DNA of 19,210 bases from an uncultured Chloroflexota bacterium (GCA_902827055.1 CADEHD010000008.1:1-19210), one strand, 5' to 3'; counted from the stretch's first letter, positions 1 to 7,572 are shown. Numbers and translations: made by a program. Notes: a model not told the origin generated them from the letters alone.

Positions 1-1
1 C

Positions 2-124
2 ACTCTCACCGCCCCCGCCCGAGTCGTGCGGCGAGGTCGGCGCGTCACCGTCATCCGCACGGAGGTCACCGGCGAGGATGGGCGGGTGCTCACGGACGTC
101 ACTACGACGCACATCCCGACGTAG
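2..124 (+). CDS. Hotdog-fold (PaaI-like) thioesterase, C-terminal end only
   Basis: Only the last 40 codons are in the window; the gene begins upstream. The peptide has the pattern of the last two beta strands of a hotdog-fold acyl-CoA thioesterase: ARVVRRGRRVTVIRTEV, then an acidic turn (GEDGR), then VLTDVTTTHIPT and a stop. PaaI/YbgC-like enzymes commonly end with a 'GR...V..TEV...dGrlva..t.T' run like this, and they hydrolyse the thioester of acyl-CoAs in the cytoplasm. The catalytic residues would lie outside the window, so substrate and activity cannot be judged. The stop is 7 nt before the likely start of folP, which suggests one transcript. The fold assignment rests on this short strand pattern alone. 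Confidence 0.55.
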   Translation, partial: TLTAPARVVRRGRRVTVIRTEVTGEDGRVLTDVTTTHIPT

Positions 125-131
125 GCGCGCC

Positions 132-989
132 GTGGAACCCCTCGTGCCGCCCCCCGGCCCGATCGAGATCGGTGGCCGGACGTTCGAGTGGGGACGTCGT
201 ACCTACGTGATGGGGATCGTGAACGCGACCCCCGATTCCTTCTCGGGGGACGGGGTCCTCGATCCGGGGCGGGCGGCCGACCAGGCCGTGCGGATGGTGG
301 CGGACGGCGCCGACCTCCTCGACATCGGCGCCGAGTCGACCCGTCCCGATTTCGCGGGTGTGGACGCGACGGAGGAGTGGCGCCGCCTCGAGCCCGTACT
401 GCGCGCCGTGCGCGCCGTGACGGCGGTGCCGATCACCGTCGACACGAGCAAGGCCCTGGTCGCGGAGCGGGCATTCGAGTCCGGCGCGGATGCGCTCAAC
501 GACGTGCGCGGCCTGCTCGCTGACCCCGCGCTCGCGGGCGTCGTCGCCCGTTACGGGGTGCCCGCGGTGCTGATGCACAACCAGCGTGGGCGGGCGTTCG
601 GAGGCGACGTGATTGGCGACATCGAGGCGGGGCTGCGGCGATCGGTGGCGGTTGCCGAAGCGGCCGGAACGCCCTTCCACCGCCTCATCCTCGACCCGGG
701 ATTCGGATTTGGCTGGACGCCGGCCCAGAACCTCGAGGCACTGCGGCGACTCCACGAGCTGCGCAGGCTGGGCCGGCCGCTGCTCCTCGGAACCTCGCGC
801 AAGTCGACGTTGGGCGTCGTGCTCGGGCGGCCAGTCGAGGCGCGGGGATGGGGGACCGCGGCGACGATGGCGCTCGCGGTGGCGTCCGGTGTGGACATCG
901 TGCGCGTGCACGACGTGACCGCGATGATCGACGTCGTGCGCGTCGCGGACGCGATCGTCAGAGGCTGGGCTCCGGCGGATGCGTCGTGA
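132..989 (+). CDS. folP: Dihydropteroate synthase
   Basis: DHPS joins p-aminobenzoate to dihydropterin pyrophosphate to make dihydropteroate in cytoplasmic folate synthesis. The 285-aa protein shows the TIM-barrel motifs in order: MGIVNATPDSFSGDG (from residue 27), LLDIGAESTRPD, PITVDTSK, ALNDVRG, LMHNQ, LDPGFGFG, LLGTSRKS and the closing RVHDV. The length is usual for the family. I chose GTG at 132, just after the upstream stop; GTG 144 is also possible. The longer ATG frame from 78 would add an Arg-rich leader overlapping the previous gene and looks spurious. No strong ribosome-binding site precedes the start, which fits translational coupling. One oddity is W195 directly after DPGFGFG, where most family members carry Lys. 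The stop overlaps the folK start by 4 nt (GTGA). Confidence 0.93.
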   Translation: MEPLVPPPGPIEIGGRTFEWGRRTYVMGIVNATPDSFSGDGVLDPGRAADQAVRMVADGADLLDIGAESTRPDFAGVDATEEWRRLEPVLRAVRAVTAVPITVDTSKALVAERAFESGADALNDVRGLLADPALAGVVARYGVPAVLMHNQRGRAFGGDVIGDIEAGLRRSVAVAEAAGTPFHRLILDPGFGFGWTPAQNLEALRRLHELRRLGRPLLLGTSRKSTLGVVLGRPVEARGWGTAATMALAVASGVDIVRVHDVTAMIDVVRVADAIVRGWAPADAS

Positions 990-1513
990 CTCGGGCGCCC
1001 CGGCGGGTGTGGCTGGCCCTCGGCAGCAACCTGGGTGACCGTCTCGAGCAGCTGCGGGGTGCGGTGGCCGCGCTCGGCCGGGGAGGTGTCGTCCTCGATG
1101 CGGTCTCGTCCGTGTACGAGACGCCGCCCTGGGGGGGCGTGGAGCAGCCCGACTACCTGAACGCGGTGGTGACCGGCCTCACGTCGCTCACACCTCAGGG
1201 GCTGCTGGCGCTCTGCAAAGACGTCGAGGCGGCTGCGGGACGCGACTTCGGCGCGCCACGCAACAGTGCCCGGCCCATCGACGTCGATATCCTCCTGATC
1301 GATGGGGAGCCCGTGAGCACATTCGATCTCACGGTGCCACATGCGGCGATGCACCTGCGGGCGTTCGTCCTCGTGCCGTTCGCGGAGATCGGACCCAACG
1401 TCGTGCATCCGGGACTTGGGCGCACGGTCGCTGAACTCCTCGCAACGCTCCCCGACGAGGATCGCCAGGGGATTCGGCCGGCGCACCCCTCGGGCTGGGC
1501 GTCGCTGCGCTAG
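986..1513 (+). CDS. folK: 2-amino-4-hydroxy-6-hydroxymethyldihydropteridine pyrophosphokinase
   Basis: HPPK transfers pyrophosphate from ATP to hydroxymethyl-dihydropterin and makes the substrate of the neighbouring FolP. The 175-aa protein starts with the family signature WLALGSNLGDR. It continues with SSVYETPPWGG, YLNAVV and the catalytic/metal segment SARPIDVDILLID, then the C-terminal HAAMHLRAFVLVPFAEI. Start is GTG 986, overlapping the folP stop by 4 nt, the usual sign of translational coupling. A longer open frame upstream lies inside folP and is rejected. No dihydroneopterin aldolase (folB) domain is fused or adjacent. The gene ends 6 nt before the stop of the convergent minus-strand gene, with no terminator visible between them. 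Confidence 0.93.
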   Translation: MTRAPRRVWLALGSNLGDRLEQLRGAVAALGRGGVVLDAVSSVYETPPWGGVEQPDYLNAVVTGLTSLTPQGLLALCKDVEAAAGRDFGAPRNSARPIDVDILLIDGEPVSTFDLTVPHAAMHLRAFVLVPFAEIGPNVVHPGLGRTVAELLATLPDEDRQGIRPAHPSGWASLR

Positions 1514-1519
1514 CGAGTG

Positions 1520-1801
1520 CTAGGGCTGGAACCCGTAGTGCGGCTCCGGCGACTCTGGGGGCGGCGCGCCCTCGCTCTCGGGCGCCTCGGGCACCCCGAG
1601 GTCGTCGGTCTCCCAGCGCGTGGTCGCCATCGTGTAGCCGATCCAGAAGGTAAGGCCCGCCGCGGCGCCCGCGAGGATCGCAACTGGAATCGCCAGCACG
1701 AGGTATGAGCGCCGCACGATCCCCGCGAGGAAGACGGCCAACGACACGCCAGACACGGCCATGATGAGCCTGCCCAGCTGCTGCGAGCGTGCGATGGTCA
1801 T
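1520..1801 (-). CDS. Small two-helix membrane protein of unknown function
   Basis: A 93-aa protein that I do not recognise. It has a short basic N-terminus, two hydrophobic helices (about residues 12-29 and 34-56) joined by a basic loop (VRRSY), and an acidic, Pro-rich tail (PEAPESEGAPPPESPEP) that is probably disordered. The helix-loop-helix with an Arg-containing loop suggests a hairpin in the cytoplasmic membrane with both ends on the same side. The start ATG (1801-1799) overlaps the stop of the upstream Trm112-like gene in an ATGA arrangement, so the two are almost certainly co-translated. No enzymatic motif or metal-binding residues are visible. Long frames extending upstream run through the neighbouring gene and are rejected. 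Confidence 0.72.
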   Translation of the reverse strand: MTIARSQQLGRLIMAVSGVSLAVFLAGIVRRSYLVLAIPVAILAGAAAGLTFWIGYTMATTRWETDDLGVPEAPESEGAPPPESPEPHYGFQP

Positions 1802-2013
1802 CGCCGGGCCCCGTGTGACTCGGCCTCGATGGCCGCGCGCAACTCTGGCGGGAGGAGGTTGGGGATGCCATCGGTGATGGGGTATACCTCCCCGCATCCA
1901 CTGCAGGTGAGGGTGCCGGTCAGGACTTCGATGCCCTCTTCGGAGGTGGCCGCCAGCGCCAGTGGCTCGTGGCACACCGTACACGCGAGAATCTCGACGA
2001 GGTCGCGGAGCAT
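1798..2013 (-). CDS. Trm112/YcaR-family zinc-binding protein
   Basis: A 71-aa protein starting MLRDLVEILACTVCHEPL, with a second CSGC knuckle followed by YPITDGIPNLLP. This two-CxxC pattern and the 'YPI.DGIP.lL' ending define the Trm112-like family (UPF0434, E. coli YcaR). Eukaryotic and archaeal members activate methyltransferases; the bacterial role is largely unassigned. All four Cys that would bind Zn are present. I chose the ATG at 2013 because it begins at the conserved LRDLVEIL helix and is preceded by GAGGG at a 5-nt spacing. An upstream in-frame start near 2064 falls inside the promoter. The following membrane protein overlaps its stop. Confidence 0.85.
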   Translation of the reverse strand: MLRDLVEILACTVCHEPLALAATSEEGIEVLTGTLTCSGCGEVYPITDGIPNLLPPELRAAIEAESHGARR

Positions 2014-2034
2014 GGGGCCCTCGATTCCGAGCCG

Positions 2035-2064
2035 ATGATACGCAGCGCGCACCGGGCCTCGCAA
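2035..2064 (-). promoter_or_regulatory. Sigma-70-like promoter for the Trm112-like/membrane protein pair
   Basis: Read on the minus strand, TTGCGA (2064-2059) and TATCAT (2040-2035) are separated by 18 bp, about 21 nt upstream of the ATG at 2013. It lies back to back with a possible plus-strand promoter for the 2112 gene, so the roughly 98-nt gap appears to drive transcription both ways. Assigned by eye from the consensus. Confidence 0.5.
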
Positions 2065-2083
2065 ACCCCGGATGCCCTCCCTG

Positions 2084-2089
2084 TAGACT
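2084..2089 (+). promoter_or_regulatory. Possible -10 element (TAGACT) for the 2112 gene
   Basis: TAGACT lies 22 nt upstream of the GTG at 2112. The same hexamer occurs upstream of purF. No convincing -35 box sits 16-19 bp upstream, so this is a weak call. Confidence 0.3.
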
Positions 2090-2111
2090 GACCAGGCGCG
2101 AGGGAGGCTAC

Positions 2112-2777
2112 GTGTCGGGTACCGAGCGAGTCCCGCTGCATCGGTCCGTGGCCGTGATCGGCCCGGATTCGATCGCGATTCGACCCGGGAAGCAGCAGCT
2201 GCTCGTGCCCCTGGCGCAGGCCGCGATCACGGCCGGCGCCGTGTGGGTGCTGATCGCGTTCATGAACAGCCTCTCGTTGTGGTTCCTGCTCGTCCTGCTC
2301 TGTGTGGCGCTACTGCTGGGGCCGGCCGCGGTGCTCGGGTTCGTGTACAGCGTGTACGGGACCGAGTTCCTTGTGGAGCGCGCCAAGGGCACGGTGCGCT
2401 GGCATCAGGGGTTCCTCGGGCTCGGGATCGGGACGTTCGAGCTCGTGCCGTTCGACCGCATCGAGCGCATCGTCGTGGAGTCGGACATCGATGACGACCT
2501 GTCGTCCGGCCAGGCGCAGGACCTGGTGGAACTCGATGTGCGGATCGTGAAAGACAACGGCCGCGTGCTGGACGTCGCCAGCGTGACGAGCCCGCGCGCG
2601 CTCCTCGAGGATGGCCTCCGCCGCACGAACCGCCTGGCGGCCGCGCTGGCGGAGATGACGGGGCGTCCGCACACGGGCCTCGATGTCGCCCTGGGCGATC
2701 TGGCCCCCGCGTCGGCGCAACGACCTGCCCCGCGACGGCGCGCGCGGCGCGCCGCCCGCCCACGATCGGAGGCGTAG
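2112..2777 (+). CDS. Membrane protein of unknown function with two N-terminal helices
   Basis: A 221-aa protein that I cannot place in a named family. A polar N-terminus (about 33 residues) is followed by two hydrophobic helices (about 36-52 and 56-80). Next comes a roughly 110-residue cytoplasmic-looking domain with alternating strands (TEFLVERAKGTVRWHQGF, FELVPFDRIERIVVE), somewhat like PH-type domains of bacterial membrane proteins. The tail is very basic (RPAPRRRARRAARPRSEA). I chose GTG 2112 because AGGGAGG (2101-2107) lies 4 nt upstream; the longer frame from 1962 reads through the divergent promoter and the opposite gene. GGAGG near its 3' end serves as the ribosome-binding site of the next gene, which starts 3 nt after this stop, so the two are probably one operon. 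Confidence 0.72.
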   Translation: MSGTERVPLHRSVAVIGPDSIAIRPGKQQLLVPLAQAAITAGAVWVLIAFMNSLSLWFLLVLLCVALLLGPAAVLGFVYSVYGTEFLVERAKGTVRWHQGFLGLGIGTFELVPFDRIERIVVESDIDDDLSSGQAQDLVELDVRIVKDNGRVLDVASVTSPRALLEDGLRRTNRLAAALAEMTGRPHTGLDVALGDLAPASAQRPAPRRRARRAARPRSEA

Positions 2778-2780
2778 CTG

Positions 2781-3230
2781 ATGGGGCAGTTCACGACACC
2801 AGCCGCCGAGGCGATGGGGCTCCTCGAGTCAGCGGAGAGCATCGCAGTCGTGGGCATCTCGCCGCGACCCGATCGTCCCTCGTACGAGGTCGCCGCGTAC
2901 CTGATCGCGGCCGGGTATCGGGTGTACCTGGTCAATCCCACTGAGCCCGGGCCGATCCTCGGCCGGCCGGTGTTCGATGCCCTCTCGGATCTGCCCGAGC
3001 GCGTCGACATTGTGGATGTGTTTCGGCGCCCGGCGCTGGTGCCCCCGGTCGTGCAGGATGCCATCGCCGCGGGCGCGCGGGCTGTGTGGATGCAGCTCGA
3101 GATCGTGCACGAGGAAGCCGCCGCGGAAGCTCGCGCGGCGGGTCTGCAGGTGGTGATGGACCGCTGCACCAAGATCGATCACCAGCACCTCCGCGGCCAG
3201 GGTGGCGCCCCCGGACCCGCTACATCGTGA
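2781..3230 (+). CDS. CoA-binding domain protein (YccU-type)
   Basis: A 149-aa, single-domain Rossmann-like protein of the CoA_binding_2 family. Visible motifs are IAVVGISPRPDRPSYEVAAY (nucleotide/CoA-binding loop, about residues 21-40), YRVYLVNP, VDIVDVFRR, the WMQLEIV strand and the VVMDRCTKIDH ending with the usual late Cys. Family members resemble the CoA-binding domain of succinyl-CoA synthetase alpha and bind CoA; no enzymatic activity is firmly known. Length is typical. The start at 2781 is preceded by GGAGG (2768-2772) at 8-nt spacing, 3 nt after the upstream stop. The C-terminal GQGGAPGPATS is low complexity. It may be co-transcribed with the preceding membrane protein, while purF downstream may have its own promoter. 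Confidence 0.87.
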   Translation: MGQFTTPAAEAMGLLESAESIAVVGISPRPDRPSYEVAAYLIAAGYRVYLVNPTEPGPILGRPVFDALSDLPERVDIVDVFRRPALVPPVVQDAIAAGARAVWMQLEIVHEEAAAEARAAGLQVVMDRCTKIDHQHLRGQGGAPGPATS

Positions 3231-3248
3231 GTCCTCGTACCGGCGTGC

Positions 3249-3254
3249 TAGACT
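3249..3254 (+). promoter_or_regulatory. Possible -10 element (TAGACT) for purF
   Basis: TAGACT lies 38 nt upstream of the purF ATG in the 62-nt gap after the CoA-binding gene. It is identical to the hexamer upstream of the 2112 gene. No good -35 match is found at 16-18 bp, so confidence is low. Confidence 0.33.
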
Positions 3255-3292
3255 TGGCACTCAGCCGGGATGTGAACCGCCGGGGAGACCGG

Positions 3293-4768
3293 ATGGATTC
3301 GCGCTCAGACACCTCGGCGCCGGATTCGCTGCACGAGAAGTGCGGCGTCTTCGGCGTATACGCTCCCGGCGAGGACGTGGCGCGGCTCACGTTCTTCGGT
3401 TTGCACGCACTCCAGCACCGTGGCCAGGAATCAGCCGGGATCGCCACCACCGAGGGGCGGTCGATTCATCGCTTCGCTGCCATGGGGCTCGTCTCCCAGA
3501 TCTTTGATGAGGCGGCGCTGAGCGGGCTTCCGGGCTTCGCGGCGATCGGTCACACGCGCTATTCGACCACGGGGTCCAGCGTCGTGCGCAACGCGCAGCC
3601 CTTCGTCGTCGACGGGCTGGCGGGCCAGCTCGCCATCGCCCACAACGGCAACGTCGTGAACGCGGATCTCCTCCGTGCCGACCTCGAGTCGCGCGGAGTC
3701 CAGTTCGAGACGTCCACGGACTCCGAGGTGCTCGCGGCCCTGGCGGCGAACGCGCCGGGGGAGACGTGGGAAGAGCGCCTCGAGGTGATGATGCGCCGCG
3801 CGAGCGGCGCCTACTCCCTGACACTGCTCACCACGGATGCCATCTATGGGATCCGTGACCCGAATGGGATTCGACCGCTCTGCATTGGGCGCCTGAACGA
3901 TGGACGTGGCGCCTACGTCCTGGCGTCCGAGACCTGCGCCCTCGACCACCTCGGCGCGGAACTGGTGCGCGAGGTGCTTCCCGGGGAGATCGTCCGCATC
4001 GATGCGGCGGGTCTGCATTCGAAGCAGGCGATGGAGCCGCAGCGGGCGGCGCTCTGCCTTCTCGAGTACATCTACTTCGCTCGCCCGGACTCGCGCCTGG
4101 GCGGAGAGCTGCTCTACCCGGTGCGCATGGCGATGGGCGCACAGCTGGCGCGCGAGCACCACGTCGATGCCGACATGGTGATCGGCGTGCCGGACTCGGC
4201 GACCGCGGCGGCGCACGGCTACGCCCGCGAGTCAGGCATCCCGTACGTCGAGGCGCTCGTGAAGAATCGCTACGTCGGGCGGACGTTCATCCAGCCCGAC
4301 CAGCGACTCCGTGAGCGCGGCGTGCAGCTCAAGTTCAACCCGCTGCGAGAACTCCTCGAGGGCAAGCGCGTCGTTGTTGTGGACGACACGATCGTGCGCG
4401 GGACTACCACTCCGCGCGTCGTCGCGATGCTGCGCAAGGCCGGGGCCACCGAGGTGCACATGCGCATCACGTCCCCGCCTATCACGGACCCGTGCTTCTA
4501 CGGCGTGGACATGGCGACCAAGGGGCAGCTGATCGCCGCGCATCGCTCGGTCGAGGACATCCGCGCGCACATCGGCGCGGACTCCCTGGGCTACCTCTCG
4601 CTGGAGGGGACCGCCGCGGCGACGGGCTCGAGCGAGCAGTCGCTCTGCACCGCGTGCTTCACCGGCTCGTATCCGAGCGCCGTGCCGCTCCAGTTGGACA
4701 AGTTCTTGCTCGAGGTTGATTCCGATCGCGATCGCCACGCGCTGCCCGTCGTCGCGAGCGGTTTGTAG
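3293..4768 (+). CDS. purF: Amidophosphoribosyltransferase (4Fe-4S type)
   Basis: PurF catalyses the first committed step of purine synthesis, making phosphoribosylamine from PRPP and glutamine. The 491-aa protein has a short propeptide ending HEK16, then the N-terminal nucleophile C17 (CGVFGVYAP), which must be exposed by cleavage. The Ntn glutaminase domain (LQHRGQESAGI, HTRYSTTGSS, AHNGNVVNA) is followed by the phosphoribosyltransferase domain with the PRPP loop VVVVDDTIVRGTTT. Four Cys (C215, C401, C452, C455) match the ligand pattern of the Bacillus-type enzyme, whose 4Fe-4S cluster makes it oxygen-sensitive. ATG 3293 is preceded by GGGGAG (3282-3287). The longer upstream frame overlaps the CoA-binding gene and is rejected. 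purM follows 76 nt downstream. Confidence 0.96.
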   Translation: MDSRSDTSAPDSLHEKCGVFGVYAPGEDVARLTFFGLHALQHRGQESAGIATTEGRSIHRFAAMGLVSQIFDEAALSGLPGFAAIGHTRYSTTGSSVVRNAQPFVVDGLAGQLAIAHNGNVVNADLLRADLESRGVQFETSTDSEVLAALAANAPGETWEERLEVMMRRASGAYSLTLLTTDAIYGIRDPNGIRPLCIGRLNDGRGAYVLASETCALDHLGAELVREVLPGEIVRIDAAGLHSKQAMEPQRAALCLLEYIYFARPDSRLGGELLYPVRMAMGAQLAREHHVDADMVIGVPDSATAAAHGYARESGIPYVEALVKNRYVGRTFIQPDQRLRERGVQLKFNPLRELLEGKRVVVVDDTIVRGTTTPRVVAMLRKAGATEVHMRITSPPITDPCFYGVDMATKGQLIAAHRSVEDIRAHIGADSLGYLSLEGTAAATGSSEQSLCTACFTGSYPSAVPLQLDKFLLEVDSDRDRHALPVVASGL

Positions 4769-4810
4769 GGGTCCGCTAGGCACTCGGTTTTCGCCACCGC
4801 CTCGTCGCGT

Positions 4811-4834
4811 TACGCTGCACGTTCCGCTGGAACG
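4811..4834 (+). promoter_or_regulatory. Possible -10 element and small hairpin in the purF-purM gap
   Basis: TACGCT (4811-4816) resembles a -10 box. It is followed by a perfect inverted repeat, CGTTCC (4820-4825) and GGAACG (4829-4834), with a 3-nt loop. The right arm ends on the first G of the purM ribosome-binding site GGGGAG (4834-4839), so folding could influence access to it. No U-tract follows, so it is not a standard terminator. Confidence 0.28.
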
Positions 4835-4844
4835 GGGAGCGCCG

Positions 4845-5918
4845 ATGTCGTCTGCCGGGGCCTCTGGGGACACCCCCCTCACCTATGCCGCCGCGGGCGT
4901 CGACGTCGCCGCCGCTGACGCGACCGTGCGCCAGTACGCGCGGCTGGCGCAGTCGACCGCCCGCCCCGAGGTGCTCGGCGGCGTCGGTCCGTTCGCGGCG
5001 CTCTTTCAGCTCGACGTCTCGAAGTACCGCCAGCCCGTGATCGTGAGCAGCGCCGATGGCGTGGGGACGAAGCTCCAGCTTGCGGCGGCGCTGGGGCGCT
5101 ACGGGGACGTCGGTCGTGACCTCGTGAATCACTGCGTCAACGACATCCTCACCACGGGCGCTGAGCCGCTGTTCTTCCTCGACTACCTGGGGACGAATGG
5201 CCTCGCGCAGGAACGCCGCGTCGAGGTGGTCGGCGGCATGGCCGCCGCCTGTCTCGAGAACGGCGTGGCCCTCGTGGGCGGCGAGACCGCCGACATGCCC
5301 GACGTGTATCGCCCCGGCGACTACGACATCGCCGGGTTCATCGTGGGCGTGGTCGAGCGGGACGCGGTCATCGATGGCTCGCGCATCGCCGAGGGCGACG
5401 CGCTGCTTGCGCTGCCCTCGACTGGCCTCCAGACGAACGGCTACTCGCTGGTGCGCGAGATCTGGGGCGTCGGGAAGGGACTCGGGGAGTCGAACGACCG
5501 CGCCGTACTGGACCGGCACTACGAGGAGCTGGGGGGCTCGCTCGGCGATGCCCTGCTGGCGGTCCACGGCTCGTTCCTGCGCTCGGTCCAGCCCGTCCTG
5601 GAGCGTCTCCACGGCATCGCGCACATCACCGGCGGGGGAATCCCGGGTAACCTCGGGCGGGTCTTCCCCGAGCACCTCGCGGCGCAGGTGGACCTCGGCA
5701 GCTGGGAGGTGCCGGCGCTGTTCCGGATCATCCGGGACGCCGGTCGTATCGCTGAGCCCGAGATGTTCCGCACGTTCAACATGGGCGTCGGGCTGGTCGT
5801 GGTCGCCGCCGCTGCCGACGCGCCGGCGCTCCTTGCCGCACTCCCCGGGGCGTGGCGGCTGGGCACGGTGGTCACGAGGCCCGCGGGGTCGCCCTCGGTG
5901 CTGGGCGTCCCCCGCTAG
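4845..5918 (+). CDS. purM: Phosphoribosylformylglycinamidine cyclo-ligase (AIR synthetase)
   Basis: PurM closes the imidazole ring, converting FGAM to aminoimidazole ribonucleotide with ATP. The 357-aa protein carries LTYAAAGVDVAAAD, LGGVGPFAALF (about 44-54), the SADGVGTKLQLA nucleotide-binding segment (about 69-80), VNHCVNDILTTGAEPLFFLDYL, VGGETADMP, LALPSTGLQTNGYSLVR and HITGGGIPGNLGRV. All are family signatures in the usual order and length. ATG 4845 has GGGGAG (4834-4839) at 5-nt spacing. The open frame extends upstream into purF but has no better start. Its product pathway is continued by purH, whose GTG lies 15 nt after the stop. Confidence 0.95.
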   Translation: MSSAGASGDTPLTYAAAGVDVAAADATVRQYARLAQSTARPEVLGGVGPFAALFQLDVSKYRQPVIVSSADGVGTKLQLAAALGRYGDVGRDLVNHCVNDILTTGAEPLFFLDYLGTNGLAQERRVEVVGGMAAACLENGVALVGGETADMPDVYRPGDYDIAGFIVGVVERDAVIDGSRIAEGDALLALPSTGLQTNGYSLVREIWGVGKGLGESNDRAVLDRHYEELGGSLGDALLAVHGSFLRSVQPVLERLHGIAHITGGGIPGNLGRVFPEHLAAQVDLGSWEVPALFRIIRDAGRIAEPEMFRTFNMGVGLVVVAAAADAPALLAALPGAWRLGTVVTRPAGSPSVLGVPR

Positions 5919-5933
5919 GAAAGGGTCCTGCTC

Positions 5934-7502
5934 GTGCGCGCGATTCTCGCTCCCTACGACAAGACAGGTCTCGTCGAGTTCGCGCGCGGGCTTGTGGCCC
6001 TCGGCTGGGAGATCCTCGCGACAGGCGGTACGCAACAGGCGCTCGAGGCCGCGAGCGTGCCGGTCACGCCCGTCGCGGCGTACACGGGCAGCCCCGAGAT
6101 GCTCGAGGGGCGCGTCAAGACGCTGCACCCTCGGATCCACGGCGGCCTGCTCTACCGACGCGGTCACGCCGGCGACGAGGCGGAGGTCGCGGCGCACGGC
6201 CTCGGGGCCATCGATCTGATGGCGGGCAACCTCTACCCATTCGTGGCGACGGTGACCCGCGCCGGGGCGACGTTCGAGGAGGCGCTGGAGAACATCGATA
6301 TCGGTGGGCCGGCGATGATCCGGTCGGCCGCCAAGAACCACCCGTCTGTGATCCCGGTGGTCGACCCCGCCGACTACGCTCCGGTCCTCGAGGCGCTACG
6401 CGGCGGCGGGGTCAGCCAGCCTGTCCGTCGTGCCCTCGCAGCCAAGGCGTTCCAGCACGTCGCGCGCTACGACACGCTCGTAGCCGAGTACCTGCGGGGC
6501 GACGAGGAGTTGCCCGCCGAGCTGACCTTCGCGATGACTCGCCTCGAGGAGCTGCGCTATGGCGAGAACCCGCACCAGCGCGGCGCCTTCTATCGCTTCG
6601 ACTCGGTGCGTACTCCTGCCGAGGGCATCGGGGGGGCCGTGCAGCACCACGGCAAGGCGCTGTCGTTCGTCAACATTCTCGATGCGGACGCGGCCTTCAA
6701 CCTGGTCGCGGACTTCGAGGCCCCGGCGGTAGCGATCATCAAGCACACCAACCCCTGCTGTTTTGCCACGGGCGACGCGAGCGGTCCCGGCGGCCTCGCT
6801 GACCTGTTCGAGCGCGCGCTGGTCGAGGGGGACCCGGTGTCGGCCTACGGCGGGATCGTCGCCGTCAACCGGCCGCTCGACATGGGCCTGGCGACGGCAC
6901 TGCGCGATGTGCTGAGTCCGGTCCACGGCGGCCGGATGTTCTACGAGATCGTGATCGTGCCGGAGGCAGATCCCGAGGCGCTCGAGCACCTCCGGAAGAA
7001 GTCGCGCGACCTCCGCATCCTCACCGCTCCGCTCGGCGATCCGTCGCGACCCAGGCTCGATTTCCGCGCGGTGCGCGGCGGCGTGGTCGTCCAGGGTGCC
7101 GATGTCTCGGAGGACACCGCGCTCGACGTGGTCAGTCAGCGTCAGCCCACGCCCTCGGAGGTGGAGGACCTGCGCACCGCCTGGCTCGTCTGCAAGCACG
7201 TGAAGTCCAACGGCATCGTGCTCGTGCAGGACGGGATGCTCGTCGGGATGGGGGCGGGGCAGCCCAACCGCGTGCAGAGCGCCCGCCTCGCGGCGGAACA
7301 GGCCGGAGAGCGCGCTCGGGGGGCGGTCTGCGCCTCGGACGCGCTCATCCCGTTCCCCGACACCATCGAGGTGGTAGCGGCGGCTGGGGTGACCGCTGTC
7401 GTCCACACCGGCGGGTCGATCCGCGACGACGAGTCCGTGGAGGCGGCCAACCGCCTCGGGGTCTCCCTGCTAACAACGGGTGTGCGTCACTTCAGGCACT
7501 GA
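5934..7502 (+). CDS. purH: Bifunctional AICAR formyltransferase/IMP cyclohydrolase
   Basis: PurH carries out the last two steps to IMP: formylation of AICAR with 10-formyl-THF, then ring closure. The 522-aa protein has the N-terminal MGS-like cyclohydrolase domain (YDKTGLVEFARGL, LATGGT, RVKTLHPRIHGGLL, IDLMAGNLYPF, IDIGGPAMIRSAAKN). The transformylase domain follows (RYGENPHQRGAFYR, the catalytic pair K270-H271 in IIKHTNPCCFATG, SAYGGIVAVNRPLD, and the C-terminal FPDTIEVVAAAGVTAVVHTGGSIRD). Length matches the family. Start GTG 5934 is preceded by GGAAAGG about 9 nt upstream. Two hairpins directly after the stop suggest that the purF-purM-purH transcript ends here. Confidence 0.96.
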   Translation: MRAILAPYDKTGLVEFARGLVALGWEILATGGTQQALEAASVPVTPVAAYTGSPEMLEGRVKTLHPRIHGGLLYRRGHAGDEAEVAAHGLGAIDLMAGNLYPFVATVTRAGATFEEALENIDIGGPAMIRSAAKNHPSVIPVVDPADYAPVLEALRGGGVSQPVRRALAAKAFQHVARYDTLVAEYLRGDEELPAELTFAMTRLEELRYGENPHQRGAFYRFDSVRTPAEGIGGAVQHHGKALSFVNILDADAAFNLVADFEAPAVAIIKHTNPCCFATGDASGPGGLADLFERALVEGDPVSAYGGIVAVNRPLDMGLATALRDVLSPVHGGRMFYEIVIVPEADPEALEHLRKKSRDLRILTAPLGDPSRPRLDFRAVRGGVVVQGADVSEDTALDVVSQRQPTPSEVEDLRTAWLVCKHVKSNGIVLVQDGMLVGMGAGQPNRVQSARLAAEQAGERARGAVCASDALIPFPDTIEVVAAAGVTAVVHTGGSIRDDESVEAANRLGVSLLTTGVRHFRH

Positions 7503-7504
7503 TT

Positions 7505-7537
7505 GGCGAGCGTGCTCGCCGCCCCTCGTTTTCGAGG
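7505..7537 (+). terminator. Tandem hairpins after purH
   Basis: A perfect 7-bp stem, GGCGAGC (7505-7511) and GCTCGCC (7514-7520), begins 2 nt after the purH stop. A second stem, CCTCG (7524-7528) and CGAGG (7533-7537), has a TTTT loop. No long U-tract follows, so termination may be imperfect, but the position fits the end of the purF-M-H unit. Confidence 0.5.
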
Positions 7538-7566
7538 CGCATCAGGCGAGTATTCGATGGTGGCCG

Positions 7567-7572
7567 TACTAT
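7567..7572 (+). promoter_or_regulatory. Possible -10 element (TACTAT) with near-zero leader
   Basis: TACTAT ends 7 nt before the glycosyltransferase ATG at 7580, so initiation would fall about on the start codon. No Shine-Dalgarno is seen between (TCGCGGGC), which suggests a leaderless mRNA. No clear -35 box is seen, so this is a weak call. Confidence 0.33.

Noticed and set aside
78..131. N-terminal extension of folP from ATG 78
   Set aside because: It would overlap the thioesterase tail and add an Arg/Ser-rich stretch (TSLRRTSRRRR) not found in the family; GTG 132 fits better.
2014..2064. Longer start for the Trm112-like protein
   Set aside because: The extension falls within the TTGCGA/TATCAT promoter, while ATG 2013 has GAGGG at good spacing and begins at the conserved helix.
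4776..6341. Minus-strand open frame of 521 codons opposite purM and purH
   Set aside because: It is antisense to two complete purine genes, with composition biased to Arg, His, Asp and Gln and no motif; a by-product of high GC.
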